Of a stretch of 63,200 bases of DNA, positions 7,694-17,704 are shown piece after piece. Under the pieces are notes generated by a model. That model did not search any database and had not been told where the DNA came from. It saw only the letters and a list, made by a program, of their open reading frames with translations. Origin of the DNA: an uncultured Clostridia bacterium (GTDB lineage: Bacteria > Bacillota > Clostridia > Lachnospirales > Anaerotignaceae). The stretch covers positions 1 through 63,200 of the forward strand of contig CAMBLO010000012.1 in NCBI GenBank assembly GCA_945868505.1, read 5' to 3'. Numbering within the stretch: the first letter of the stretch is position 1; each line of letters opens with the position of its first letter. The position numbers and the translations under genes were made by a program.

Positions 7694-10513
7694 TTGGCGG
7701 AACAGAAAAACAGTAAGAAGCCTGCCAAAGCCCCCGCAAAAGCACCGGCGGTGAAAAAGAACACTTCCGGCGGGCAAGGCGGCGGAAAAAAGGCACAGCC
7801 TGCTGCGAAAAAGGAAACCACAAAGGTGACGGCACAGCCTACCCGCTTTGGGGATAGTATTTTGGATGAGATTATCCTGCTTTTGGTGATTGTGGTATCT
7901 ATCGTGGTATTCGTCAGCCTTTTGACGGATAAAATGGGTGTCATTGGCGGGCTCATCAGCAGCTTTTTCAAAGGCATTCTCGGCTTCGGCGGCATTCTGC
8001 TGCCTGTGTTTGTCATTGCCTATTGTATTTGGATGTTGGCGGATGAGGAAAAGAGATATCCCTTGGTGCGGGCCTGTGGTGCGGCATTGTTTTTGCTGAC
8101 GGTGGCTTCGGCGGCACAGGTCATCAATCCTGTGAAAACGGCAGAAGGCGTGGGCTTCCTGAAACGCTGCGGCACACTGTATGCAGAAGGGGCCTTCAGC
8201 AACGGGGGCTTATTTGGCGGTCTGCTGGGCGGTTCATTGTATCGTGCGCTGGATGTGCTGGGCAGCGTGATTATTCTGTTGGCACTGGGGATTATTTCCA
8301 TCGTTATGGCAACAGGCAAGTCCTTTTTCCATGCTATCGGCGATGCCAATGCCCATCGGAAGGCAAGGAGAAAGGTAAAGAACGAAAAAATCAAAAATAA
8401 AGCGGAACGGATTCGACAGCAGGAATTGCTTGAAGAAGAACGGCTGGCGAAAAAGGAAGAACGCCGCAGAAAAATGTCCCGAGAGGATTTCAATATCGAG
8501 TTGCAGGAGGGTGACAAAAAGGAAACCCCCTATGTGCAGGAAACTGTATTCCGCAAGAAACCTATGATACTGGAATCCAAAAAGCGGGAACCTATTTTCG
8601 ATTTTGTAAAGGAAAATAAAGAGGAAGCCGAAGCGGAAAAGGACGCAGTGAAGGCGGCGGCCTCTGTGATGGCGGCTTCCACCCTGCGGGAAACGGTAAA
8701 AGCCAAAGCGGGTGATATCATTCCCGGAGTAAAGGCGAAGGAGCCTGTGATTTTGCCGGAGAAGCAGGAAGAACCCTTGGTACAGGGCGTTGGTTTGGAG
8801 GATGGGGATGCCCTGATCGAAGAAATCTTCGCAGAAAAGCCTGAAGCAGACGACAGCCCTATCATTGATATCCTGCCCGAGGAGGATATGGGCAAGGAAA
8901 TGGAACCTGCTGTGGAGGAAATCCCCATCGTTGCGGAAGAAATGACAGAAGAAGCGCCCGCTCCTGCGGAAAAGACCGTAGAAGAAATGGAAGCGGATAC
9001 AGAAGCGGCGGAGGCAGAAGAAGCAGCGGCAGAGATTCCCGCTGAGCCCGTAGAGGTGGAAAAGCCTTATATTTATCCGCCAATCGATCTGTTAGGGAAA
9101 GACCCCCAGACAGGCAGCGGCAGCAACCGTTCTGAAATGATTGAAAATGCCAGAAAGCTGGAATCTACATTAAAGAGCTTTGGTGTCGATGCCAAGGTCA
9201 TTCAAATCAGCAAAGGGCCTACGGTCACCAGATATGAACTTTCTCCCAGTCAGGGGGTAAAGGTCAGCAAGATTGTGAATCTGGCGGATGATATTGCCCT
9301 GAATTTGGCTGCCAGCGGCATTCGTATCGAAGCCCCTATCCCCGGCAAGGCGGCGGTGGGCATCGAGGTACCCAATAAGGAAACCCAATCTGTTTATATG
9401 AGAACCTTGCTGGAAAGCGATGCCTTCAAGGAGCATCCCTCCAAGCTGGCCTTTGCATTGGGGCAGGATATTGCAGGCAATCCCGTGGTGACAGATATTG
9501 CAAAGATGCCCCATTTGTTGATCGCTGGGGCGACAGGCAGCGGTAAGAGCGTATGTATCAATACCCTGATTACCAGTATTTTGTATAAGGCCGACCCCAA
9601 GGAGGTCAAGTTGCTTTTGGTAGACCCCAAGGTGGTTGAGCTGAGCGTTTACAATGGCATTCCCCATCTGCTGATTCCCGTTGTGACAGACCCGAAGAAG
9701 GCTTCTTCTGCCCTGAACTGGGCGGTGCGGGAAATGTTGCAGCGGTATAATGATTTTGCTGCCCATGGTGTGCGGGATATCAAGGGCTTCAATAAAATGA
9801 TGGAAGAAAAGGGCGATGAAAAGGGCAAGATGCCCCAGATTGTGATTATTATTGATGAATTGGCTGACTTGATGATGGCGGCTCCCGGGGAAGTGGAGGA
9901 TGCTATCTGCCGACTGGCGCAGATGGCCCGTGCGGCGGGGATGCACCTCATCATCGCTACCCAGCGCCCCTCCGTGGATGTCATCACCGGTGTTATCAAG
10001 GCGAATATCCCTTCCCGATTGGCCTTTGCCGTATCCTCCGGTATTGACTCCAGAACCATTCTGGATATGGTGGGGGCGGAAAAGCTGCTGGGCAAGGGGG
10101 ATATGCTGTTCTACCCCTCCGGGCAGAGCAAGCCTTCCCGTTTGCAGGGGGCTTTCGTTACCGATCAAGAGGTAGAGGCTATTGTAGATTTCCTGAAAAA
10201 GAGCAGCAAGCCTTATTATACTCAGGAAACCATCGACCAGATTACCTCCGCAGGAAAAGCCGGCGGCGGTGCAGTGGAGGATGCCGATGAATTTTTCGGG
10301 CAGGCGGTGGATTTGATTCTGGAAAAGGAAAAGGCTTCCGTTTCCATGCTGCAGCGGCAGTTCCGCATTGGCTATAACCGTGCCGCAAGGTTGATGGATG
10401 ATTTGGAAAAACACGGTATTGTTGGCCCGGAGGAGGGCAGCAAACCCAGAAAGGTTCTCATCACCAAATCTGAGTGGGAGGAAATGACGGGGGCTGTGCC
10501 CGAAGAAATATAA
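7694..10513 (+). CDS. ftsK: FtsK/SpoIIIE-family DNA translocase
   Basis: This membrane-anchored motor pumps DNA through the septum during division or sporulation. An N-terminal hydrophobic region (about 55-205) holds four membrane helices. A long Glu/Ala/Lys-rich linker (about 225-470) follows. The motor domain carries Walker A GATGSGKS (about 612-619) and a Walker B ending IIDELADL. The C-terminal winged-helix gamma domain (from about 865, [21 protein letters not shown]) reads DNA polarity sequences. TTG 7694 is chosen because GAGGTGAG lies six bases upstream. An in-frame ATG at 7670 lacks a ribosome-binding site. Whether it acts as FtsK, SpoIIIE or both cannot be settled here. Confidence 0.93.
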   Translation: MAEQKNSKKPAKAPAKAPAVKKNTSGGQGGGKKAQPAAKKETTKVTAQPTRFGDSILDEIILLLVIVVSIVVFVSLLTDKMGVIGGLISSFFKGILGFGGILLPVFVIAYCIWMLADEEKRYPLVRACGAALFLLTVASAAQVINPVKTAEGVGFLKRCGTLYAEGAFSNGGLFGGLLGGSLYRALDVLGSVIILLALGIISIVMATGKSFFHAIGDANAHRKARRKVKNEKIKNKAERIRQQELLEEERLAKKEERRRKMSREDFNIELQEGDKKETPYVQETVFRKKPMILESKKREPIFDFVKENKEEAEAEKDAVKAAASVMAASTLRETVKAKAGDIIPGVKAKEPVILPEKQEEPLVQGVGLEDGDALIEEIFAEKPEADDSPIIDILPEEDMGKEMEPAVEEIPIVAEEMTEEAPAPAEKTVEEMEADTEAAEAEEAAAEIPAEPVEVEKPYIYPPIDLLGKDPQTGSGSNRSEMIENARKLESTLKSFGVDAKVIQISKGPTVTRYELSPSQGVKVSKIVNLADDIALNLAASGIRIEAPIPGKAAVGIEVPNKETQSVYMRTLLESDAFKEHPSKLAFALGQDIAGNPVVTDIAKMPHLLIAGATGSGKSVCINTLITSILYKADPKEVKLLLVDPKVVELSVYNGIPHLLIPVVTDPKKASSALNWAVREMLQRYNDFAAHGVRDIKGFNKMMEEKGDEKGKMPQIVIIIDELADLMMAAPGEVEDAICRLAQMARAAGMHLIIATQRPSVDVITGVIKANIPSRLAFAVSSGIDSRTILDMVGAEKLLGKGDMLFYPSGQSKPSRLQGAFVTDQEVEAIVDFLKKSSKPYYTQETIDQITSAGKAGGGAVEDADEFFGQAVDLILEKEKASVSMLQRQFRIGYNRAARLMDDLEKHGIVGPEEGSKPRKVLITKSEWEEMTGAVPEEI

Positions 10514-10583
10514 GAAGCGGAGAAAGCATTGATTTTATACGGCTGATGGATTTATGTAATATGAAGGAGATTTCATAACAAGG

Positions 10584-12179
10584 ATGAAACGTATTTTTGA
10601 AAATCGGCAGGAAGAATACTTACTGAGTGGAAATAATATCGACTTGATATCGGAATTGGTGGGGGAGCAGGCGGAAAAACTAAGCTATACTCCCGTAGAC
10701 ATCTACCGTATCCGTCTTTCTGTGGAAGAAATCCTGCTAGTGTGGCAGGAAAAATTTGGCGAAGATGGGGTTGTTACCCTGCGGATGGGGAGCAGACTGC
10801 GGAAACCGTATTTATCTCTGGAATGTGCCGGAGAGAATTGTGACCCTATCGAAACAGGCTCCCATGGGGAATGGGGGCAGAGTATTCTTTCCCGCCTTGG
10901 GCTTTCTCCCAGCTATTCTTATACAAAAGGGAAAAACATCGTCCGATTTGAACTGAAACCACCGGCGATGAATCCAATGATACCGATTGTTTTTGCCTTG
11001 CTTTTGGCAATCCTTTGTGGGAGTGGGGGGATGTTCCTTCCGGCAGACTTCCGTTTGGCTATGGCGGGGGAGGTATTGCCCATTATCAGTGATACCTTCT
11101 TTGGTGTGCTGGGGATGGTTGCGGCGCCGTTAATCTTTTTTTCCGTGACCATAGGAATTTGTGGCATCGGGGATACTGCTACCCTTGGGGGGCTAGGCAA
11201 AAAGCTGATGCAGCGTTTCTTTCTGGTTACGCTGTTGGCGGCAATGAGCTGTGTGGCTGTGCTGACTGCCTTTTTGGGCTTGAAGATTGCGGAGGTATCG
11301 GGAGGCATGAATGGCTCCATTGAGATATTGGAAATGCTGTTTGGAATGGTGCCTGTCAATCTGTTTGAACCCTTTTTGAACGGCAATTTTATGCACATCC
11401 TTGTGCTTGCTGTTTTGATTGGCGTGGCAATGCTGCTGAAGCCCACGGCGGAGCTGTATCGGGTTATGGAGCAGTGCCAGTCTGTATTCGGTGTGATCAT
11501 GGGATGGATTGGGTCGCTTCTGCCTGTTGCTATATTTGTGATTGTAGTACAAAATATGTGGTCCGGCTCTCTGGACGAGCTGCTGGGAATGTGGCAGCCT
11601 TTGGTATTCAGCATCGGTATGATGGCGGTTTTGGTGACGGCATATTTGCTGTATGTAGCCCTTCGGCTCCATGTGAAGCCCATGCTTTTGATGCGAAAGC
11701 TGATGCCGGGGTGTATGGTTGCTTTGACTACGGCATCATCATCGGCGGCATTCGGCGATGCGGTGATCTGCTGTACAAAAAAATTCGGTATTCAAAAGAA
11801 AATGGTGGACTTTGGTATTCCCTTGGGCATTGTCTTGTGTTGCCCGGGCAATGTGGTGGTATTTGTGACCTGTGTGTTGTATTCGGTACATATATATGAC
11901 GTAAAGATATCTGTCATGGGGATTGTGCTTACCATTTTGCTTTGCACGTTTTTGATGATATCTGCCCCTCCCATGGCAGGGGGAGCCATGTCCTGCTATG
12001 CAATCCTGTTTGCCCAGTTGAATATCCCAACAGAGGGGCTGGGTGTTGTGATGGCTCTGGTTCTCCTGCTGGATTTCTTTGGAACGGCAGTGGACTTCCT
12101 TGGACAGCAGCTAACACTGCTTTTGCGGGCGGATGAGGAAAAGCTTTTAGACCTGCAGATACTTAAAATGAATGAATAA
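10584..12179 (+). CDS. ATPase-like domain fused to a divergent dicarboxylate/cation symporter (DAACS-like) protein
   Basis: Residues 1-128 are soluble and resemble an RsbW/HATPase_c-type ATPase. IRLSVEEILL matches the N-box helix but has Val where the Mg-binding Asn is expected, and ILSRLGLSPSYSY and GKNIVRFEL end the fold. From about 131 the protein is a polytopic transporter of the glutamate/dicarboxylate symporter type. It keeps a serine-rich TTASSSAAF (382-390) but lacks a recognisable NMDGT motif and the Arg/Asp-rich substrate helix. Transport chemistry may therefore be altered or lost, leaving a possible sensor. It follows ftsK by 70 bp with a weak ribosome-binding site. Confidence 0.72.
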   Translation: MKRIFENRQEEYLLSGNNIDLISELVGEQAEKLSYTPVDIYRIRLSVEEILLVWQEKFGEDGVVTLRMGSRLRKPYLSLECAGENCDPIETGSHGEWGQSILSRLGLSPSYSYTKGKNIVRFELKPPAMNPMIPIVFALLLAILCGSGGMFLPADFRLAMAGEVLPIISDTFFGVLGMVAAPLIFFSVTIGICGIGDTATLGGLGKKLMQRFFLVTLLAAMSCVAVLTAFLGLKIAEVSGGMNGSIEILEMLFGMVPVNLFEPFLNGNFMHILVLAVLIGVAMLLKPTAELYRVMEQCQSVFGVIMGWIGSLLPVAIFVIVVQNMWSGSLDELLGMWQPLVFSIGMMAVLVTAYLLYVALRLHVKPMLLMRKLMPGCMVALTTASSSAAFGDAVICCTKKFGIQKKMVDFGIPLGIVLCCPGNVVVFVTCVLYSVHIYDVKISVMGIVLTILLCTFLMISAPPMAGGAMSCYAILFAQLNIPTEGLGVVMALVLLLDFFGTAVDFLGQQLTLLLRADEEKLLDLQILKMNE

Positions 12180-12191
12180 TATCCGTGAATG

Positions 12192-12216
12192 CCCGTCTCT
12201 TTGAGGCGGGTTTTTG
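12192..12216 (+). terminator. Terminator after the symporter fusion gene
   Basis: CCCGTCTC (12192-12199) pairs with GAGGCGGG (12203-12210) across a TTT loop, followed by five T. It separates this gene from the fhs promoter 24 bp further on. Confidence 0.88.
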
Positions 12217-12239
12217 CGGTATTCTATCTGTTTTTGGTG

Positions 12240-12268
12240 TTGACAAAATGGGACAAGTATAGTACCAT
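12240..12268 (+). promoter_or_regulatory. Promoter of the fhs-folD operon
   Basis: A perfect TTGACA (12240-12245) is followed after 17 bp by TACCAT (12263-12268). Transcription would begin at about 12275, exactly at the 5' edge of the riboswitch P1 helix. Confidence 0.72.
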
Positions 12269-12275
12269 CGATTTA

Positions 12276-12405
12276 GGGTCATATGACTGACGGAAGTGGA
12301 ACGAACCACATGGGAGTATGACGATTTGAATGCCGACCGTCTGGGCGATGATGCTTGGATTGTGGGCTTTTTCTTTTGCAAAGAAAAGGACACAATCGAG
12401 GTCCG
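12276..12405 (+). ncRNA. ZTP (pfl) riboswitch upstream of fhs
   Basis: The first strand GGGTCATA (12276-12283) pairs with TATGAC (12317-12322) to form P1. GACTGACGGAAGTGG, AACCACATGGGAG and, after a linker, the hallmark GCCGACCGTCTGGGC (12332-12346) are all in the order of the pfl motif, which binds ZTP/ZMP and switches on folate and purine genes. A hairpin follows (ATTGTG at about 12359 with CACAAT at about 12392, extended by a CTTTTTCTTT/AAAGAAAAGG helix). It probably belongs to the expression platform. Whether it controls termination or translation is not clear. Confidence 0.92.
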
Positions 12406-12459
12406 AGGTAACCAGTTATGTGAATGGTGGAAATTCACCAACGGAGAGGAGTTTTTTGA

Positions 12460-14133
12460 ATGTTTAAGACAGACTTACAGATCGCACAGGAATGCAAAAT
12501 GGAACATATCCTGAAAGTTGCTGAAAAAGCAGGCATCCCCGAAGAATTTGTGGATTGCTATGGGAAGTACAAAGGGAAAATCAGCGACAAATATTACAAC
12601 GAAATCAAAGACAACCCCGATGCAAAACTGATTCTGGTAACAGCCGTAAACCCTACACCCGCAGGCGAAGGCAAAACAACAGTTACCATCGGTCTGACAG
12701 AGGCACTGCAGAAAATGGGCAAAAATGCCATCACTTGCCTGCGTGAACCCTCTTTGGGCCCTTGCATGGGCGTAAAGGGCGGCGCTGCCGGCGGCGGCTA
12801 TGCACAGGTGGTTCCCATGGAGGATATCAACCTGCACTTCACAGGCGACCTGCATGCCATCACAACAGCAAACAATCTGCTGGCTTCTATGGTAGACAAC
12901 CACATCCAGCAGGGCAACGAACTGAATATCGACCCCAGAAAAATCGTTTGGAAACGCTGCGTTGACCTGAACGACAGACAGCTGAGAAACGTAATTTCCG
13001 GTCTGGGCGGCAAGGTAAACGGCGTACCCAGAGAAGATGCCTTCCAGATCACAGTAGCTTCCGAAATTATGGCTATTTTCTGTCTGGCAAACGACCTGAA
13101 ACAGCTGAAAGAAATGCTGGGTCAGATCATCATTGGCTATACTTATGATGATGAACCTGTAACTGCAAAAATGATCGGCGCTGACGGCGCAATGACAGTT
13201 CTGCTGAAGGATGCGCTGCAGCCCAACGTGGTACAGACATTGGAAAACACACTGGCAATCATCCACGGCGGTCCCTTCGCAAATATCGCTCATGGCTGTA
13301 ACTCTGTAAAAGCAACAAAAACAGCTATGAAGATTGCTGACTATGTTGTAACAGAAGCAGGCTTCGGTGCAGACCTGGGTGCTGAAAAATTCTTTGATAT
13401 CAAATGCCGTAAGGCTGGTCTGAAACCCGATGCAGTTGTTCTGGTGGCAACAGTACGTGCATTGAAATATAACGGCGGCGTGCCCAAGGCTGACCTGAGC
13501 AATGAAAACCTGGATGCACTGGCAAAGGGCTTCGTAAATCTGGAAAAACACATTGAAAATATCCAGAAATACGGTGTTCCCGTTGTGGTAACACTGAACC
13601 ATTTCGTAGCAGATACAGATGCAGAGGTTGCTTATGTAAAAGAACGCTGTGAAGCAATGGGCGCAACATTTGCAGTAGCGAAAGTATGGGCAGAAGGCGG
13701 CGAAGGCGGCAAGGCTCTGGCGGAAAAGGTTCTGGAAACACTGGAAACAAAGGAAAGCAACTTCCACTACCTGTATGAAGACGATCTGACAATCGTTGAA
13801 AAAGTAAACAAAGTATGTAAAGAAATCTATGGTGCAGGCACAGTAAACTTCTCTGCGGCAGCAAAGAAAACACTGGCGCAGATTGATAAGCTGGGCTTCA
13901 ACCATTTCCCTGTATGTATCGCAAAAACACAGTACTCTCTGTCCGATGATCCCAAGGTTTTGGGTCGCCCCGAGGGCTTTGAAGTAACTGTAAAAGAAAT
14001 CCGTATTTCTGCGGGCGCAGGCTTTATCGTAGTGCTGCTGGGCGATGTTATGACAATGCCCGGTCTGCCTAAGAAACCTGCGGCACTGAATATTGACATT
14101 GACGAGGACGGCAACATCGTAGGGCTGTTCTGA
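12460..14133 (+). CDS. fhs: Formate-tetrahydrofolate ligase
   Basis: The enzyme joins formate to tetrahydrofolate with ATP, giving 10-formyl-THF for purine synthesis, Met-tRNA formylation or the Wood-Ljungdahl methyl branch. The P-loop TPAGEGKTT stands at residues 66-74, and [28 protein letters not shown] sequence follows at about 90-113. The 557-residue length is normal. The start follows GGAGAGGAG. Directly upstream is a ZTP riboswitch, which senses ZMP/ZTP accumulating when 10-formyl-THF is short. folD follows 21 bp downstream in the same operon. Uniform codon use suggests high expression. Confidence 0.98.
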   Translation: MFKTDLQIAQECKMEHILKVAEKAGIPEEFVDCYGKYKGKISDKYYNEIKDNPDAKLILVTAVNPTPAGEGKTTVTIGLTEALQKMGKNAITCLREPSLGPCMGVKGGAAGGGYAQVVPMEDINLHFTGDLHAITTANNLLASMVDNHIQQGNELNIDPRKIVWKRCVDLNDRQLRNVISGLGGKVNGVPREDAFQITVASEIMAIFCLANDLKQLKEMLGQIIIGYTYDDEPVTAKMIGADGAMTVLLKDALQPNVVQTLENTLAIIHGGPFANIAHGCNSVKATKTAMKIADYVVTEAGFGADLGAEKFFDIKCRKAGLKPDAVVLVATVRALKYNGGVPKADLSNENLDALAKGFVNLEKHIENIQKYGVPVVVTLNHFVADTDAEVAYVKERCEAMGATFAVAKVWAEGGEGGKALAEKVLETLETKESNFHYLYEDDLTIVEKVNKVCKEIYGAGTVNFSAAAKKTLAQIDKLGFNHFPVCIAKTQYSLSDDPKVLGRPEGFEVTVKEIRISAGAGFIVVLLGDVMTMPGLPKKPAALNIDIDEDGNIVGLF

Positions 14134-14154
14134 TAAACAAAGGAGTTTTGAAAG

Positions 14155-15012
14155 ATGAAAGCACAGTTGATTGATGGCAAAGCAATTTCGGCACAGATCA
14201 AGGCAGAAGCGGCAGAAGAAGCAGCAGAACTGAAGGCAAAGGGCATTGAACCCTGTCTGGCTGTTGTATTGGTCGGAGACGATTCCGCTTCTCAGGTATA
14301 TGTGAACAACAAGAAAAAGGCATGTGAAGCTGTGGGTATCAAGTCCGTTTCTCATGTGTTGTCTGGGGAGACAACAGAGGAAGAACTGCTGCAGCTGATC
14401 GATGAGCTGAACGCAGATCAGAGTATCCATGGCATTCTGGTGCAGATGCCCGTGCCCAAACAGATTGATGACAGAAAAGTCATCCTTGCCATCGACCCTA
14501 AGAAGGATGTGGACTGTTTCCATCCCGTAAACGTGGGCTATCTCCACACAGGCGGCAAGGGATTCCTGCCCTGTACCCCTGCGGGCATCATCGAACTGAT
14601 CAAACGCAGCGGTCATTCCATCGAAGGGAAAAATTGTGTTGTAATTGGCAGAAGCAATATCGTAGGCAAGCCTGTGGCAATGCTGTTGATGCAGGAGAAC
14701 GGGACTGTTACCATTTGCCATTCCAAAACAAGAGATCTGGCGGGCATCTGTCGGGGGGCAGATATCATTGTCAGCGCAACAGGCAAGGTGGATACAGTAA
14801 CGGCGGATATGGTAAAAGAAGGCGCGATCATCATTGACGTCGGGATGAATCGCAATGCAGCAGGCAAACTTTGTGGCGATGTGGATTTTGAGAACGTGAA
14901 AGAAGTGGCAGGTGCCATCACTCCTGTGCCGGGGGGCGTAGGGCCGATGACCATTGCCATGTTGATGAAAAATTGTATCACAGCCGCAAAATTACAGAAC
15001 GGATTGATGTAA
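14155..15012 (+). CDS. folD: Methylene-THF dehydrogenase / methenyl-THF cyclohydrolase
   Basis: This bifunctional enzyme interconverts methylene-, methenyl- and 10-formyl-THF. Tyr49 and Lys53 in YVNNKKKA form the cyclohydrolase/dehydrogenase active-site pair. [17 protein letters not shown] starts the NADP-binding Rossmann part, and PGGVGPMT near the C terminus is the family signature. The length of 285 residues is typical. It shares the riboswitch-controlled operon with fhs, and together they supply one-carbon units. The start follows AAAGGAG. Confidence 0.97.
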   Translation: MKAQLIDGKAISAQIKAEAAEEAAELKAKGIEPCLAVVLVGDDSASQVYVNNKKKACEAVGIKSVSHVLSGETTEEELLQLIDELNADQSIHGILVQMPVPKQIDDRKVILAIDPKKDVDCFHPVNVGYLHTGGKGFLPCTPAGIIELIKRSGHSIEGKNCVVIGRSNIVGKPVAMLLMQENGTVTICHSKTRDLAGICRGADIIVSATGKVDTVTADMVKEGAIIIDVGMNRNAAGKLCGDVDFENVKEVAGAITPVPGGVGPMTIAMLMKNCITAAKLQNGLM

Positions 15013-15020
15013 GACAAATG

Positions 15021-15050
15021 CCCTTGATTTCGGAAGAAGTCAAGGGTATA
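15021..15050 (+). terminator. Terminator-like hairpin after folD
   Basis: CCCTTGA (15021-15027) pairs with TCAAGGG (15040-15046). The T tail is broken (TATACTTTTA), so it is a moderate terminator. Confidence 0.65.
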
Positions 15051-15142
15051 CTTTTATCAAGAAAAGCAAGAACACAGGTATGGAAAATGGTATATAGGTA
15101 GCGTTGATAGGTATTTTTGACCTGTAAGGGGGTAGCATAGGT

Positions 15143-15616
15143 ATGAAGAAAGAGGGAAAATGGTACAGAAAGGTCATAGTTTTGGTCGTTGTGATCCTTT
15201 TGGCAGGGGGATGGCTGTTTCGAGTACAGGCAGTAACAGATGCTATCAAAATTGATAAAGAAGAAGCGGCGATTTGCAGGATAGAGGTCGATGAGAAAGC
15301 AGACGGACACCTGCAGCGATCTGTAGCAGAAGTTACGGAGAAGGAAGATATTGAAGCATTGCTGGAAAAACTGGGGGAAACCTCAGTGCGGTTGGATGGC
15401 TTGTGGCTGACGGGTCTTATCGAATACAGACAGGAGCAGCTATATTCCATACAGTTTTATGAGGAAGATTGGGCACCTGCTTCAGAGTGGATATATTTTG
15501 TGACAGACGGCAGAATTTATTATCAGAATCGAGTGTATCGCATACAGAAGAAAGACAGACAAAGCTGTATGGAGCTTTTTGCGGAAACCATACAGAAATA
15601 TGAAAGGCAAAAATAA
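15143..15616 (+). CDS. Small membrane-anchored protein of unknown function
   Basis: The 157-residue product starts with a basic stretch (MKKEGKWYRK) and one hydrophobic helix at about 11-27, giving an N-terminal anchor or an uncleaved signal. The rest is a mixed alpha/beta, acidic extracytoplasmic domain of about 120 residues. Its end, VTDGRIYYQNRVYRI, resembles small secreted domains of unknown function in Clostridia. No catalytic motif or cysteine pattern is seen. It has its own terminator and a start with GGGGG upstream. No family could be assigned. Confidence 0.75.
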   Translation: MKKEGKWYRKVIVLVVVILLAGGWLFRVQAVTDAIKIDKEEAAICRIEVDEKADGHLQRSVAEVTEKEDIEALLEKLGETSVRLDGLWLTGLIEYRQEQLYSIQFYEEDWAPASEWIYFVTDGRIYYQNRVYRIQKKDRQSCMELFAETIQKYERQK

Positions 15617-15622
15617 GCACGA

Positions 15623-15650
15623 AAGTCCTCTAAAATAGAGGGCTTTTTCT
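15623..15650 (+). terminator. Terminator after the 157-residue protein gene
   Basis: AGTCCTCTA (from 15624) pairs with TAGAGGGCT across an AAA loop and is followed by TTTTCTTTT. It lies seven bases after the stop codon. Confidence 0.88.
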
Positions 15651-15768
15651 TTTGGCAGAAAGAACCGAAAAAGAATTTTACGGAAATCTAGCAATTTATC
15701 GGCTTTTATAGTAAAATTATATGATGTGAAAACTACAGCCTTCCTTTGGAAAGGCTTTAAGGAGGTAT

Positions 15769-17136
15769 ATGATGGAAAAGAAGGTCGCATTCACCTCTTT
15801 GGGGTGCGATAAGAATAGAGTGGACAGCGAGGTTATGCTGGGCATTTTGCAGAAAAATGGCTATACGGCTGTGGCGGAGGAAGCGGAAGCAGATATCATT
15901 GTGGTAAATAGCTGCTGCTTCATCAAGGATGCACTGGAGGAAAGCATCGAGACCATTCTGGAAATGGCCCAATACAAAGACCCCGAAGTGGGCAACTGCA
16001 AGGGGCTGATCGTGGCGGGCTGTCTGGGGCAGAGATTTGAAAAGGAATTTTTCGATGAACTGCCGGAGGTAGATGCCATTGTGGGTACCACAGCCTATGA
16101 ATCTATCGCCGAAGTGGCAGATGAAATTCTGGCGGGCAAGGAGCAGGTAAAACATTTGGAAAGCATTGACTTGGCTATGCAGGATGAAAACGGCAAGCTC
16201 CGTGTGCTTTCCACAGCACCTTATTTTGCTTATTTGAAGATTTCCGAAGGCTGCGACAATCATTGTACTTACTGCGTCATCCCCAAAATGAGGGGAAAAC
16301 ACCGCAGCAGAAAGATGGAAAGTCTGGTGGAGGAAGCAACCCTTCTGGCGCAGCAGGGCGTAAAGGAAATCGTTATTGTGGCACAGGATACTTCCATTTA
16401 TGGCAGAGATTTGTATGGCAAACCCATGCTCCATGAGTTGCTGAAACAGCTGAATGCCATCGAGGGTATCGAATGGATTCGTCTGCTGTATTGTTACCCC
16501 GAAACCCTGACAGAAGAAACCATCGAAGCCATGGCGGCTTGCGAAAAGGTTTGCCATTACATTGATATGCCCATCCAGCATGGCAACGATGCAGTGCTGA
16601 AACGCATGGGCAGAAAGAGCAGTCAGGCGTTGATTCGGGAAAAGGTGGCGAAGTTGCGGGCAGCTATGCCTGATATTGCTATTCGAACCACGCTGATTGT
16701 TGGGTTCCCCGGCGAAAGCGAGGAGGAATTTGCAGATTTGATGCAGTTCGTAGAGGAAATGCGGTTCGACCGTTTGGGCGTATTCTCCTATTCTCAGGAG
16801 GAAGGCACAGCGGCGGCAAGGATGGAAAACCAGATTGATGATGAGTTGAAGGAAGAACGCAGAGATATCATCATGGATTTGCAGAAATCTATTGCGGCTT
16901 CTTTGTGTGAAGCAGAAGTGGGGAAGGAACTGGAAGTGTTGATTGAAGGAAAGCTGCCCGAGGAGAATATCTTCTGTGGCAGAACCCGCAGAGATGCCCC
17001 CGATATCGACGGTCTGGTGTTCGTTTCTTCTGAGGAAGAACTGTATTCCGGTGATTTTGTAACAGTAAGGATTCGCGAAGCAGGCGATTATGATTTGATG
17101 GGAGATGTGGTTTATGGAGATGAATCTGCCGAATAA
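15769..17136 (+). CDS. rimO: Ribosomal protein S12 methylthiotransferase RimO
   Basis: This radical-SAM enzyme methylthiolates an aspartate of ribosomal protein S12. The N-terminal UPF0004 domain begins KKVAFTSLGCDKNRVDSE, characteristic of RimO rather than MiaB. The radical-SAM cluster motif is CDNHCTYC, with Cys162, Cys166 and Cys169. A C-terminal TRAM-type domain ends the 455-residue protein. ATG 15769 and ATG 15772 are both usable after AAGGAGG. pgsA starts inside its 3' end, so the two are co-transcribed. Confidence 0.96.
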   Translation: MMEKKVAFTSLGCDKNRVDSEVMLGILQKNGYTAVAEEAEADIIVVNSCCFIKDALEESIETILEMAQYKDPEVGNCKGLIVAGCLGQRFEKEFFDELPEVDAIVGTTAYESIAEVADEILAGKEQVKHLESIDLAMQDENGKLRVLSTAPYFAYLKISEGCDNHCTYCVIPKMRGKHRSRKMESLVEEATLLAQQGVKEIVIVAQDTSIYGRDLYGKPMLHELLKQLNAIEGIEWIRLLYCYPETLTEETIEAMAACEKVCHYIDMPIQHGNDAVLKRMGRKSSQALIREKVAKLRAAMPDIAIRTTLIVGFPGESEEEFADLMQFVEEMRFDRLGVFSYSQEEGTAAARMENQIDDELKEERRDIIMDLQKSIAASLCEAEVGKELEVLIEGKLPEENIFCGRTRRDAPDIDGLVFVSSEEELYSGDFVTVRIREAGDYDLMGDVVYGDESAE

Positions 17137-17653
17137 GCTGACACTGCTCAGAGTATTCATGATTCCGGTTTTTTTGCTGGTGCTGTTTTTGGCACCGGAA
17201 CCTGTAAATAGATATGTGGCGGTTATTATTTTTATCGTGGCATCCCTGACGGATATGCTGGATGGCAAAATTGCCAGAAAGTATAATCTGGTTTCCAATT
17301 TTGGGAAATTTATGGACCCTCTGGCGGACAAGCTGCTGGTGATGTCTGCATTGGTTTCCATGGTGGCTTTGGAGGATTTGGCGGCATGGGTAGTTATCGT
17401 CATTCTGGCGAGAGAATTTGCCATCACAGGTTTCCGTACGCTGGCAATGGAGGCCAATATCGTCATGGCGGCAAGCTGGTGGGGCAAGGTGAAAACCACC
17501 ACGCAGATGATTATGATTCCTGTGGTGCTGCTGCAGCTTCCCTTTAGCTGTATGCCCATGGTGGAAAATATTCTGGTGGCACTGGCGGTGTTCTTCACCA
17601 TTTTCTCCGGTGCGGATTATATTTTGAAAAACAAACAGGTATTGCATGGTTAA
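17114..17653 (+). CDS. pgsA: CDP-diacylglycerol-glycerol-3-phosphate 3-phosphatidyltransferase
   Basis: This integral membrane enzyme makes phosphatidylglycerol phosphate, the first committed step to phosphatidylglycerol. The CDP-alcohol phosphotransferase motif DG-x2-AR-x8-G-x3-D-x3-D is complete in the segment LDGKIARKYNLVSNFGK followed by FMDPLAD. Several hydrophobic helices cover most of the roughly 180 residues. ATG 17114 is preferred, as GGGAG lies about nine bases upstream; this overlaps the end of rimO by 23 bp. The rimO-pgsA-cinA(-recA) order is common in Firmicutes. Confidence 0.94.
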   Translation: MEMNLPNKLTLLRVFMIPVFLLVLFLAPEPVNRYVAVIIFIVASLTDMLDGKIARKYNLVSNFGKFMDPLADKLLVMSALVSMVALEDLAAWVVIVILAREFAITGFRTLAMEANIVMAASWWGKVKTTTQMIMIPVVLLQLPFSCMPMVENILVALAVFFTIFSGADYILKNKQVLHG

Positions 17654-17658
17654 AACGT

Positions 17659-17686
17659 TCCCTCTCCCCTTGGAGAGGGACTTTTC
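17659..17686 (+). terminator. Hairpin between pgsA and cinA
   Basis: TCCCTCTCC pairs with GGAGAGGGA around a CCTT loop, followed by CTTTTCTC. The cinA ribosome-binding site AAAGGAGGG follows immediately, so it may be a partial terminator or an RNA-processing site rather than a full stop. Confidence 0.6.
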
Positions 17687-17704
17687 TCAAAGGAGGGAAT
17701 TTCA

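Noticed and set aside
12475..14721. Minus-strand open frame of about 750 codons opposite fhs and folD
   Set aside because: Same cause: regular codon use in fhs leaves few stops on the other strand. The product is Cys/His/Gln-rich and crosses two well-supported genes.
15757..17601. Minus-strand open frame of about 610 codons opposite rimO-pgsA
   Set aside because: It covers two clear plus-strand genes, shows no motif, and has biased nonsense composition.
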